This document shows, one piece after another, positions 10,701 to 21,262 of a stretch of 64,000 bases of DNA. The DNA lies in contig JASWHV010000002.1 of assembly GCA_030760725.1 (NCBI GenBank), positions 62,365,900 through 62,429,899 of the forward strand. Direction: 5' to 3'. This stretch comes from Neostapfia colusana. Taxonomy: Eukaryota; Streptophyta; Magnoliopsida; Poales; Poaceae. Position numbers and translations under genes: made by a program. Each line of letters begins with the position of its first letter. The first letter of the stretch is position 1. The notes below the pieces were generated by a model, which made no database searches, was not told where the DNA came from, and worked only from the letters and a program-made list of their open reading frames with translations.

Positions 10701-11130
10701 GGGTGGAGAAAACGGGATGATGCCGGGGTTCATATAGACGGGGGAGGGCGGCGTGTCGGTTGTGATCAAGTTGGAGTCATCCGGGACCAGAATTCGGCTG
10801 GGAAAACGCGGTTTTCCGGGTTAGTTGCGATCGGCCGCGCGCGGAGCAGTCCGGGTATTTGGCGCGAGCGGGAGGTGAGGGATGACACGCGGGTCCTGCG
10901 TGTCAGTGAGAGAGAGAGAGAGAGGAGCGCGCGGCTGCGGGCTGGCGCGGGGCGAGTGGGCCGGCTGGTGGGTTTCGGCCCACGTGCCGGGGGTTTTGTT
11001 TTTTCTTTTTCGTTTTCTTTTCTGTTTTGAGTTGAATTTGAATTTTAATTTGAATTTTAATTTCTGCACCACATGCAATACGTCCAAATTTTTTTTAAAT
11101 TCCCCTCTTAACAGGTTTTGGGGTGTTACA
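7733..11130 (-). repeat. 5' LTR of family A copy A2
   Basis: A 3.40-kb LTR in reverse orientation. The inner end has decayed (TTTCACACCC instead of TGTCACACCC at 7733), while the outer end GGGGTGTTACA at 11130 is intact. It aligns with the A+ LTRs throughout. The TATA region has changed to TATATGAA (near 10729). The outer end abuts an older gypsy remnant, so A2 inserted into that remnant. Confidence 0.92.
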
Positions 11131-11597
11131 TGCAGCACCGGACAGAACTCTGAAATTCGATTTGTCTCGACAATTTCCAATGACTCCTGGCAAATTTTAA
11201 TGTGGCACCAGAATCATTGGAAAGTTTATCTTCTCATCTTTCCATGCATATGTAGAACATTGAAAACGGAGTCCGTATGCATCCTGGCCGTCCGTTTTAA
11301 GATGGACTGCTCCTAGACTCCGAGTTGAACTCGAGTCCGGGTTGGCAACTGTTTCCATCAACTTCTAGACGTCTCATCTGGTTCTCCTTGTCCCCAAATC
11401 CTCCTTTCTTTACATGTTGATCATGTCCATAGTTCCTAATAATAATTAAATTATTAAATAGCAATCCATTCTCAAACCCACATGGTAGGAAGTTAGGAAC
11501 GAGTTCACCTGCTGATTTAGTAACCGTGCTCGTGCTCTTGTGATTGGTCCTTGTATATCAATGTGAGTATCCACTATTGTGATGTCCTCATCACCCC
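11131..11597 (-). pseudogene. Remnant of an older Ty3/gypsy element, 3' end of polyprotein
   Basis: On the minus strand a frame through about 11597-11446 reads DITIVDTHIDIQGPITRARARLLNQQVNSFL. A GP(I/M)TRARA(R/K)-type motif is typical of the very end of some grass gypsy polyproteins (recalled). Downstream (11446-11131) is the untranslated tail, with degenerate sequence (ACGGAGTCCGTATGCATCC region) often seen near the 3' end of such elements. It is the oldest recognisable layer here, cut on one side by A2 and on the other by the CACTA element. Confidence 0.5.
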
Positions 11598-11602
11598 ACA
11601 CC

Positions 11603-12075
11603 CACGAAAATACTGTAAAAACCCACAAAAATACATAATTTTGTTGCTTTTGATCTTATTTTTGTTCGCCCATGGCTCACGATATTTAGTCGAAAATAAC
11701 ATTAATTTCGTCGGTGGCCCAAGAAAATAACTGTATTTTCGTCGGCCAAAGTGGGCCCACGAAAATAGTTATTTTCGTGGGCCAAAATGAGGCACACAAA
11801 AATACAGTAGGTTATTTTCGTGGGCCACAACTTGGCCCACGAAAATAACATGCACCTTAATTTCGTGGGCCAAAATGAGGCACACGAAAATATAGTAGGT
11901 TATTTTCGTGGGCCACAACTTGGCCCACGAAAATAATATACACCTTATTTTCGTTGGCCGAAGTGGGGCCCACGAAAATAGTGTCATGTTATTTTCACGG
12001 GCCACATTTTAGCCCACAAAAATAATATGGCACTATTTATGTGGCCTATTTTTTGGCCCACGAAAATACATAAAA
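11603..12075. repeat. Left subterminal repeat array of the CACTA element
   Basis: Multiple copies of TTTTCGTGGGCC and its complement GGCCCACGAAAA, arranged as head-to-head pairs. The hairpin-forming unit at 11812-11848 recurs at 11900-11936 within an 88-bp direct repeat. In En/Spm such subterminal motifs are the binding sites of TNPA (established knowledge). Confidence 0.85.
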
Positions 12076-12611
12076 TAACAGTACATAATACATGTTTATT
12101 TTCGGTTCCGAACATATAAACAGATATCATTCATACATTCAAATGCAACAAATTCATGCATTCATAAACAGATATCATAAAACACACTACTCTTCACAAC
12201 AAATACAACAAACTCAAATTAACATTATAACATTCATAGATAGTTTCAACGATATCATTCCCAACACACATTCAAATATACAAACATTCATTACATAGTA
12301 CAAACGATAACATTCAAATGTCCATACAAGTACATAGGTGACAATCATTGTCAAATCAAGCACGTAGCCACATCGAGCTTTCCCCACAACCTAACAAATT
12401 GCTCCGACAAGCTAATCTTCCTCTCGCCGTTTTCCTGTTTCAAGCCAAAATGAAGTACATGACTAATAAGATTCAAATAACAGCAATATAATATTTGTTG
12501 TTTCAATGGCTTTTATACACGAGCTCCATTTGAAAATAAGATACGTAATATATGATGCAAATGAAAACTGGAAACTTTGGAGGATTCTTTTAGAAGTTAT
12601 GATCAACTTAC
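12076..12611. other. Noncoding CACTA sequence between subterminal array and TNPA-like gene
   Basis: AT-rich, with ATTCATACATTCA/AACAGATATCAT-type short repeats at 12110-12290. No supportable coding frame. It is probably the 3' UTR of the minus-strand TNPA-like gene. Confidence 0.5.
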
Positions 12612-14999
12612 CTAATTGCTACCACCGGTTGCAAAGAATTGATCAATAAAGTCGTCCCCTCCACACTGTCCTGCTAAAGAAGATGCTTGCAAATTTGTAA
12701 CAAGAGGACTCTGAAAGTTTTGTGCCCTTGAGGACGATCCCTAGATAAACAATGATACATGTTACAAGTATACTAACAGTTTATAAAACCAAAAGAGAAC
12801 ATAACGACAATATATACCTATGTTCCAACGGGACGAGGCTGTGGAGGCACCGGTAGCGGTGAAGACATAGGTAGCTGCGGGGGCTGCGGTAGCGGTGGCA
12901 TAGCGGAAGGCAGTCCAAGCTGAGAAAAATACCCCTAAAATCATTTTTAAATGTTTATCTTCATTCTACTACAAATAGAACTGCATCTCTTGGTTAACAC
13001 AAATATTTGAAATCTTATATTAATGTACCTGCATCACTTGCTGCCACGTTGCCAGATTTGAGAAGTAGTCATTTTGTGCTTTTATAAACTCGTTCTGTCG
13101 TTTCATGCGGTGTTCTTGTAGCCTCAAGTGGTCTCTTAATGCAGTCTGCTCTTCTTCCATTTGTTTTAACCCTGATTCATTGACTGTATGAGTACGCCGA
13201 GAAGAACTCTGACAGCTCTGTGTTGACCGTGACTGCGAGAGAACCACATCGGTGTTCATTACACCATTGAACATCGAATAGCTGCAATAGTGATACGTCA
13301 TAATTATAAGATGACACTTGAAAAAATTGACGTATGTGGATATATGAATATAAGAGGAGTAAGTTCACCTCCTGTGACGCTTTCCTCCACCGGATTCATA
13401 CAAAGCAACTACGTCAACGTCTTCCTTTCTCCAATTGTAATCATCTCCATGATGTCGAACCATCTCTTCACCATATTTCTCCTACACAAAAACTAATTAT
13501 AAAGCTGCAATACAACAATTGTATTGTTTAATAATTACTTTGAGTTATATGACATACCAAATTCTGACTGTTGGAGTGCATAATTGACTGTCATCTGTGC
13601 CTCTATGCCCTCTTATATAAGCATCAATGAAAGAGGGCTGCTCACCACTTTCAGCGGCCTATATGACATGTTACAAATATATTTATGAAAAAGCTAATAT
13701 AATAAGACTAAATTGTAAATATACTAAACTCACCATCCATTTCGAGAGACGAATATGACCATCTCCACCGTAACGATGGAGAACTTCACCACCGAACTCA
13801 CTGTTGATTCTCTTCGAGTTAGATTTCTCTCGATGCTCACTCGATGCCCAATAAGTACATAATGAATAATAAGCATCAACACGCTTAACCATCCAAGGAA
13901 TCATTACCTGACGGTATTGATCATGCTCTAGGTAAATTATTGAAGCTTCCATTTTCTTGTTCATCATCTGTCCAAGCTTCTCCTTGTAGTACAAGCACAC
14001 AACTGTGATCCGAGCATTGGACATCATATCATTCACAACTTTACGTGCAGCTTTGTGGAATAATTTGTGTGCTCTAGACTCAAGAGCGGAGTCATGATCA
14101 TCGGGCAAGCGATATCGTTTCTACAAAAAATATATAATTTGTATTTACAAAAAATATAATAAACATAATTATCATGTAGTGTAGTGAAGACATACCCAAA
14201 AATCATGCCAGACAGCCCCTGCCACATTCTCATGCACATCATGTGGAGCAATCCTATAGTGCTCCCAATTTATTGCAGGTTTCTCTTCACCTTTAATGTT
14301 CACAAGACCTGGATAATGATGACGACATATAGCACCCAACACCTCATTGGGCTGCCTACGATGTTGTCGTCCATCCCAATCCAGGTCATCCCATTGCCTA
14401 CAAGTCAATTTAACAACATATAATATTTATCAAAAACATTGTATCTAGAATTCAATACTGAGATTTATATTTACTTACAAGTCACCGACAGGAGTGATCC
14501 GTAATTTCTGTTGTGGAGGCACAACCAGTGGAAGAGTGTTTGAAGACCGATACCTGAATGATTGAGGCAACTCTCCCGTATCGGTGTCATCGCCCTCGTC
14601 CTCCTCGGCCTCAGCTTCCTCCTCGACTTCCTCACCAATATAGGCTCTTATCTCTTGTTGTTCCTGCCCTGCAGAAAGTCCTCTCCCCGGATCTTCTCGG
14701 CACTCCTCCTGACCCTCCTCCTGGATCTCCTGCTCTACTTGAAATTTGAGAAATATGTTTCACAATATGATATATGAATAATATAATAAAATTATAAAGA
14801 CATAAACCTGTTCATTAGCTTGTTCCATGCATCTTCTAAATGCCTCTCGTCTACTATTATTTGAAGCACTCCATTGAAAAAGAGAGTTTTGACTATGTGA
14901 GAAGCTAGCAGACCGACTCCCACAATTACTTGAGAAGCCAAAGAGTCCCTTAGCTATACTCTTAAGACCACGTGGCATCCTGTTGAAAAAATTGGTCAA
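12612..14999 (-). pseudogene. TNPA-like (plant transposase 24 type) gene, multi-exon, degenerate
   Basis: Minus-strand gene in pieces with plausible splice sites. In order: N-terminal piece 14999-14760; an acidic region with EEDEGDDTDTGELPQSFRYRSS (about 14720-14470); RQWDDLDWDGRQHRRQ and INWEHY (14408-14172); KAARKVVNDMMSNARITVVC through EFGGEVLHRYGGDGHIRLSKWM (14108-13734, donor GTGAGT); EQPSFIDAYIRGHRGTD (about 13670-13560); EKYGEEMVRHHGDDYNW (about 13490-13380); a coiled coil rich in E/Q (13301-13029, donor GTACAT); a proline-rich segment (12934-12818); and a last piece ending DDFIDQFFATGGSN at 12612. These motifs fit the DNA-binding partner protein of CACTA elements. Reading frames do not all join, notably at the proline-rich exon, so I treat it as decayed. 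Confidence 0.65.
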
Positions 15000-15042
15000 A
15001 ATTTAATACATAATGATACAAACAGAAGTAATGAAAATAAAT

Positions 15043-18000
15043 TCAAATGTAATATAGATCAATTACATGATTAAAATTCATCATGATACGATATTCCTTC
15101 GGTAACATTTTGACCAACTTTCTTCTTCTGTCCCACCTTAACTTTTTTAGTGCTAGGTCTTTTCTTTTAACCACTACGACCTTTTTGCATTCATTGTCTT
15201 CAACATCACCAACTAATGTATCAAGACCTAAACCATCATCTATATTAAAAGATGGTGGAATAGCATCCTCTTGGTATACTTCATCTTCTTCTTGATAACC
15301 AGCATCACCAGGGGCATATAAATGTTTTCTTGGATTAACTTTATATACGGCCCACCAAGCACTCAACTTTGGACAATGATACGGTAGGTAGTAAACCAAC
15401 TCTACTTGATGAGCAAGAACATAGTTATCGCATCCAAGAAGTCCATTTTCATGTTTTACCTCTACCATACCAAATTCATCCTGTCGTGTTCCCCTGTTAT
15501 TATCAAACCAGTCGCAATGGAAAAAAGTAACTCTAAGATCTTTGGAACCACCAAATTTAAACTCCACGATGTTTTGAATAATCCCATAATAGTTAGTTTC
15601 ATGCCCCTGTGCATCACATGCTCTAGTTACAATTCCACTATTTGTCGTGGCTGCAAGGGGATGTTTTGCTTCAAATTTGGCCGAACGAAATCGGAATCCA
15701 TTTCGTCGTAACAACCGAAACTCCTTGCTATTATGGTTCCTTGAGAAAGTTCACTAGGTCCTCATAAACATTAGTATCAACCATGCATTACGAATTAAAT
15801 AAAATATTAATTCTACTAATTAGATTAATTTGGGAGTGATAAACATAACATGTAAGAAGAGAATGTTACATGCTTCCGAAACCAATTAATGAAGTTAGGA
15901 TCCCCATGAAGGACATCACGACGCATTTTTATCTAATTATTTGCTTGTTGGTTGCCTCGTATACTTCCAAAATTGTCTGTCGAACTTGCTACATAATGCA
16001 AAATATTATTACATTAGAACATATCATATAAAATATGAGAAAAACGTGAGTTGTTAGAAAAAACAACTTACACAAAATATTGAGCCATCTCTTCGATGTT
16101 TGTGTACATATATAACATACGTGAATTCCATTCTTCTTCTGAAACCACATGTCTACTGCTGCCACCAACCATTTTTCCCTTCCACGAAAAAATACTTAGA
16201 TTTCCCGCAGGAGTTTCTTCGTCTATGTCGTACCGTATTGTGGGAGCATACACATTATGTTCTTCTGCAAAGAATATACTTGAAAAGTATGATACCTCTT
16301 TCAGAGCAAATGCGTCTGCAAAACACCCTTCTACTCTTGCTTTGTTCAAAACCATTGCTCTAAGTTTCTTTAATGTCCTTTCAATGTGGTACATGCATTG
16401 ATATTGCACGGGACCACAAAATTTAGCTTCGTAAGGCAAATGCACAAGTACGTGTTGCATTACATTCATAAATCCTTGCGGGAATACCTTTTCCATTTTG
16501 CAAATGAGTGAAGGTATTTCTTTCTCCAATTTTTCCATCATTTGAACTGTAATTTCTTTTGCACATAAATGTCTATAAAAAAACTTAGTTCCGCAAGTAA
16601 TCTCCACACATCCTGATGCACATATCCTCGGAACATTACTGGAAGAAGTCTTTCCATCATTATATGATAATCGTGACTTTATGATTATTTAATACCGAAT
16701 TTTCATGATTTATCGTGCGCCTCAACCCAGCACAGTAACCGTCCAAAAACTTCAGTTGTTGCAACCACTTTAGAACGTCTTTCCTTTCACTAACTTTAAG
16801 GCAAAATGGAGCACGTGGCAATCTCTTCTTTCCACTACCATCATGTCTGACTTCTAGAGTCAGACGATTACAAATCTCTACTAAATCTTTTTGAGCCTTC
16901 AAATTATCTTTTGTCTTTTTTAAATTGAAACATGTGCTAATAATACTTTCTGCTATATTACGTTCTTGGTGCATCACATCAATATTGTGGAGCAGAGACG
17001 ATGACTTAGCACAAGGAAGATCCCATAAACCACATATATGAGTCCAGTTGTGCTCGTGACCAAATCCAACAAACCCATCACCTGTAGGGACAAGTTGACT
17101 GAGCCATTCAGCAACCTCAACACTAGTACCCTTTCGAAATGTATTAACTTGCCTTCGAAATGGATGATTTGTTAGTAGAAATCATTGGTGGCAATCAAAA
17201 AATACACTTTACCCCCATGAGTAAGTTTGAAACAATCGGAGTCCGACCCACATATTGGACAACAAAGTTTGTCGTGTGTACTCCATCCTAAAAAACCCCG
17301 TATGCAGGAACATCCTAAATTGACCATAAGTATGCTGCTCGCAAGTTGAATTTCTGTTTTTTGTAGCTGTCAGATGCTTCTATTCTGGTCCACAATTTTT
17401 TTAACTCCTCAATCAATGGTTCAAGAAAACCCCTAAACTTTTTCCTAGATGTTTACAACTGAGAATGATTAGACACAAGAACATGTATTCATATTTCATA
17501 CACATAGCCGGTGGAAGGTTGTATGGTATAGCAAAAAACGGCCAACATGAGTACGAGGCAGAAGATGTGTTGAATGATGTGAAACCATCGGTGGCCAAAT
17601 CAATACGAACATTTATAGCATCTTTTGCTAAATACTCATCAAAAGAGTCCAACTCCTTCCATGCCTGGGAATCAGATGGGTGTGTCATTACTCCCATTAT
17701 TTCGCGCACACCTTCCTTATGCCACAGGATTTGTCTCGAAGTTGATTTAGATAGAAACAACCGTTTCAGCCTAGGTGCAAGAGGCATGTAACGAAGTTGT
17801 TTCACTACCACTTTTGTCTTCACTAATTCACCTTCCTCATTTGTGGCCTCAATGTATTGAGATTCTTTACAAACCGAGCATTGTGTCAGATTTGCATTCT
17901 CCTTCCGGAAAAGCATAAAGTTGTTAGGACAACAATCAATCTTTTCATACTTCATTCCAAAGCCTGCCAACAATTTCTTTGACGGATACATGTCTATAGG

Positions 18001-18588
18001 AAACTTATGATTCATCAGAAGAATGTTTGATATCAAATCTATAAGATCATCGTAACACTTATTCGATAAATTGTACTTTGATTTTATAGACATGAGACGA
18101 GTAACAGTCAAAAGGAGAGACACTTTAGTGTGCTCATGCAACTGTTCATGTAATGCTGAACGAATTCTATAGAACTCTTCAACTTTTGGTTCAGGAATTT
18201 CTTTAGATATATCTGCACCACGATCATGATCTATTGCTTCAACCATATCTTCCATTCTGTCCTCGTTATCACCATCTATGTCATCAAAATCAACGTTACT
18301 CTGGTATAACTCGCCATGCTCATACCACGTTTCATAACCTGGCATAAAACCAAATCGATAGAGATCTCGTTCCATGTCAAACTTCTCCTTGCATAAAAAG
18401 TTACGACACTTGTTGCACGGGCATTTCACAAAACGGTTGTTTGATAAAGAGAAAGCCCGACTGACAAATGCCTTATTATTGAAGGCCCATTCATCCGAAG
18501 GCGCAGCATTCTTCCGCCAACCATCATACATCAATCGTCTATCATCACCCATGTTATAAACTATATAATATAAGAAAATAGAACTCAT
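15043..18588 (-). pseudogene. TNP2-like CACTA transposase, disrupted
   Basis: The minus-strand 391-aa opening frame (18588-17413) has a transposase-associated domain (MYDGWRKNAAPSDEW, then CPCNKCRNFLCKEKFDMERDL and GFMPGYETWYEHGE), then the start of the Transposase_21 region (CSVCKESQYIEA; LFLSKSTSRQILWHKEG; DSQAWKELD). Frame is lost near 17413. Homology continues at 17330-17120 (GWSTHDKLCCPICGSDS, HGGKVYF) with a stop near 17180, and at 16977-16660. The next block (16607-16068) has the PYEAKFCGPVQYQCMYHIERTLKKL stretch typical of DUF4218. A separate block at 15714-15043 has the DUF4216-like FHCDWFDN and VYYLPYH...AWWAVYKV. At least two frame breaks and several stops make it non-functional. 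It would cut and paste the element together with the TNPA-like protein. Confidence 0.82.
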
Positions 18589-18682
18589 AAATATATATGT
18601 TGCAACTAAGAATATTGCAAGAATAAATTATTATTAATTACGTCCACTTTACATCTATTGGAATGGATAGGTCTTAAACCCA

Positions 18683-18885
18683 CCCTAGAGTGACCGAGAG
18701 GAGCGTGCTTATAACGAGATGTGGGGTCCGGATCCAGACGAAATTTTGGCAGCATAATCCCGCTATTCTCCAACTGCACGCCCGATAATGGTGCAGCGGA
18801 GAACATTAGGGTTACGCCGTTGAAATTTCGTCCGAATCCAGACCCCGCGTCTCGTCATAAGCACGTCCCCTCAGTCACTCCCAGG
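18683..18885. repeat. About 200-bp imperfect inverted repeat (foldback) upstream of TNP2
   Basis: The segment 18683-18781 matches the reverse complement of 18791-18885 over nearly all its length. Shared blocks include GCGTGCTTAT / ACGTGCTTAT, ACGAGA, GGGGTC, ACGAAATTT and ATTCTCC / GTTCTCC. The loop is about 9 bp. It lies 95 bp upstream of the TNP2-like start codon, in the promoter/5' UTR region. Confidence 0.8.
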
Positions 18886-18919
18886 CTGTCAAAAAAGGGA
18901 CAATTCCGAACGTACATGC

Positions 18920-18942
18920 CTCACATGCGTAACGCATGTGAG
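18920..18942. repeat. 23-bp perfect palindrome
   Basis: CTCACATGCGT, one central base, then ACGCATGTGAG: 11-bp perfect arms. It lies just outside the 200-bp foldback, upstream of the TNP2-like gene. It could be a protein-binding site or part of a decayed small element. Confidence 0.85.
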
Positions 18943-19776
18943 ACGGGCCGGTCCAAACGAGTGACGCATATTGTATAGGTTACGTGAATCTTATTTTTTA
19001 GAGTGAATTTAGAGAGAGGTAAGAACGAGAGACAGGAGGAAAGAATGAGAGAGAGACAACGAAGTTATGCTCTATCGGATCCCACTAGTGATGACGTACG
19101 AGCCAAGGTTCACTGCTATGGGCTTCTGGGTCGAAACCGCGAAGAAAATGGTTCCCAGGGTTCTTGACGATGCTATACTTTGTTAAAGCGCGGCAATGGA
19201 GAAATTTAACTTTTAGACGGCCCAACTGTCGGCCCATAAATGGGCTGCACCGGAATGAGCCAGCCCGAAGCTCGTTTATTTACATATCGCTATAATAAAC
19301 TTTCTCTAAAACACACATTAACCATGCAACACTTTACATACTTATAAGAGCGCTATCTATTATCCATGAGCTACTAGTCACTTTTCTTGCATAAATGGAT
19401 ATGGTACATGCACGATCATAATAGACATTAAACAAAAGCACAACATATAAATTAAAGCATGCACGTTAATTAGGGTAATGAATAATTAAATAGTGAGCGT
19501 TAACCCTAGCATTGGTTCGCTTAGAGTTGACCGATCAAAACAGAATGTAGTGATGCATGATCTCTACCATATTCTATCTCAGCTCATAGAATGTTCCATG
19601 CATGCACCATACGGCTAGGCCGACTACCAGTAAATACAGCAACACCAATACAATGGTGTTTCTCAAGCTCAAAGCACATTGGTTCTAGCTGTAGTAGCTG
19701 CCTCTTCACACTGTTTCACTTGCAAGAAATAAATTAATAAAGGCAGCACAAAAAAATAAGATACCTTTGAGTTTGA
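18943..19776. other. CACTA sequence upstream of TNP2, no gene seen
   Basis: Noncoding region with AGAGAGAGACAAC-type purine runs around 19010-19065 and GCATGCA-rich AT-rich DNA around 19330-19620. It probably carries the promoter of the minus-strand TNP2-like gene and the start of the CACTA subterminal region. No supportable ORF. Confidence 0.5.
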
Positions 19777-20400
19777 GTGGTAGGACGAAGGCTGTGTGGC
19801 GGCACGGCGATGAAGGTTTTGTGGTGGCGCGGCGCAAGGCCGAGGGGGCGGCACGGTGCAAGCGGCCGGACGGTGGAGCCTCAAATGGATTACAACATAT
19901 CCAAACAGCGGCTTAGACCTAGCCCGGACCAAAACTTCCCGAATCCAACAAATACAGCGGCTTAGTCTTGCTGCGGGCTGGCGGCGCGTGGGCTGGCAGG
20001 CGGTCGGCAGCACGGCAGGAGTGGGCGACAGTGCGGCCAGCTGCTGGACCGAGCTGCTAGACCGAGCGGGCAGCGGCGCGGCCAGCTGCTGGACCGAGCT
20101 GCTGCTAGACCGAGAGGGCGGCGGCGCGGCGACCGGCTGGACCTAGCTGTAGCCTGAGTGGGCGGCGGAGCGGCTAGCAGGCGGTAGCGGCCCGGCGAGC
20201 GGCTGGCAGCACGGCAGGAGGCGACGGCGCGGCGGCGAGCTGCTGGCCCGAGCGAGCGGCGGTCGCCGGCGTGAGTGGGCAGCGGCGCGGCGAGCGGCTG
20301 GCAGTGCGGCAGCAGGCGATGGTGCGACGGCGAGCTGCTAGCCCGAGCGAGCGGCGGCGGCCCGGCGCGAGTGGGCGGCGGCGCGGCCTCGCGGTCAAAT
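19777..20400. repeat. GC-rich degenerate tandem repeats in the CACTA element
   Basis: A strongly GC-rich block built of GCGGCGCGGC, GCGGCTGGCAG and GAGCTGCTGG...CCGAGCGAGCGGC phrases. The clearest unit is about 95 bp long: 20194-20288 repeats at 20289-20390. The Ala/Pro/Arg-rich frames on both strands are products of composition and are not called as genes. Confidence 0.75.
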
Positions 20401-20429
20401 GTGTAACGTTCGGACAGCTGCTGGTTGGA

Positions 20430-21045
20430 CATAGACCATTTAATTTCGTGAGCCAGCACAGAAGCCCACGAAATTAAATGCTACTTTCGTGAGCCGACAG
20501 AGTAGCCGACGAAATTAGCTTCTATTGTCGTGAGCCAGCACAAAAGCTGATGAAAAAACGTATATTTTTGTTAGCCGCAACACAAGCCAACGAAATTAGT
20601 TGGTACTGTATGAAGTATTTTCGTGGGCTAGCCTGCAAGCCGATGAAATTAAATGTACTTTCGTGAGGCGCAACACAAGCCGACGAAATTAGTTCGTACT
20701 GTACGAAGTATTTTCGTGGGCTAGCCCGCAAGCCCATGAAATTAAATGTACTTTATGAAGTATTTTCGTGAAATACCCCGCAAGCCGACGAAATTAAATG
20801 TACTTTCGTGACCCAGACTGAAAGCCTATGAAAATAGTTGGTACTTTGGGATGTATTTTCGTGAGCTCGACACCAAGCCGACGAAAATAAAGTAGTTTCG
20901 TGAGCCGAAGGTGATGCCGAAGGCGAAGCCGACGAAATTAAACGTATTTTCATGAGCCCTGTTGGTAGCCGACGAAATTATATACATATTGTCGTGAGCT
21001 CGTATCCGGCTCACGAAAATAATTCTGGCCCACGAAAATAGTACG
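20430..21045. repeat. Right subterminal repeat array of the CACTA element
   Basis: About a dozen copies of TTTCGTGRGCC or its complement, alternating in orientation with spacers of about 15-30 bp, running to the terminal inverted repeat. It mirrors the left array but is less homogeneous. Expected target of the TNPA-like protein. Confidence 0.85.
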
Positions 21046-21058
21046 CATTCTTGTAGTG
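21045..21058 (-). repeat. Right terminal inverted repeat of the CACTA element
   Basis: GCATTCTTGTAGTG, that is CACTACAAGAATGC inverted. CACTACAAGAA is the canonical terminus of grass CACTA elements. The flanking trinucleotide is TGA. Confidence 0.9.
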
Positions 21059-21262
21059 TGAGTCCATAATCCAGCCAGTTGGACCTTTCCTACCAATTCT
21101 TTACGTCCACATCTCTTCATCACGCCTTGAAACCATGTTGCCACATCCATGCACTCCTTGCACACGTGCAAACACCTTCCAACGATGTCCACGATACCTT
21201 CATATGCATTGTTCTTGATCCAAAAATGTTGTGCGACCTCCCGATCAACTCAACCACAATTC
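21059..21262. other. Short unassigned remnant between CACTA and element B
   Basis: 204 bp of sequence into which both neighbours appear to have inserted. On the minus strand a frame reads CKECMDVATWFQGVMKRCG, which looks like decayed coding DNA, but I cannot name the family. It need not be continuous with 11131-11597. Confidence 0.4.

Larger units (their letters stand above)
11598..21058 (-). mobile_element. CACTA (En/Spm) DNA transposon, degenerate, about 9.5 kb
   Basis: The right end is clear: GCATTCTTGTAGTG at 21045-21058, the inverted form of CACTACAAGAATGC. Subterminal arrays of TTTCGTGGGCC-type repeats occur at both ends (11600-12075 and 20430-21045). Between them, on the minus strand, are a TNP2-like transposase pseudogene (15043-18588) and a TNPA-like multi-exon gene (12612-14999), the classic CACTA pair. 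The left terminal inverted repeat is not intact. CACTATTGTGATG at 11572 is a weak candidate, but gypsy coding seems to run through it, so the boundary is set near 11598. No matching 3-bp target-site duplication was found. Confidence 0.85.

Noticed and set aside
11572..11584. CACTATTGTGATG as a true left CACTA terminus
   Set aside because: Only the CACTA and the final ATG match the right end, no target-site duplication fits, and gypsy-like coding appears to run through it.
19669..20459. Long Ala/Arg/Pro-rich ORFs on both strands in the GC-rich CACTA block
   Set aside because: Low-complexity, open in several frames at once because of composition; no start context or domain.
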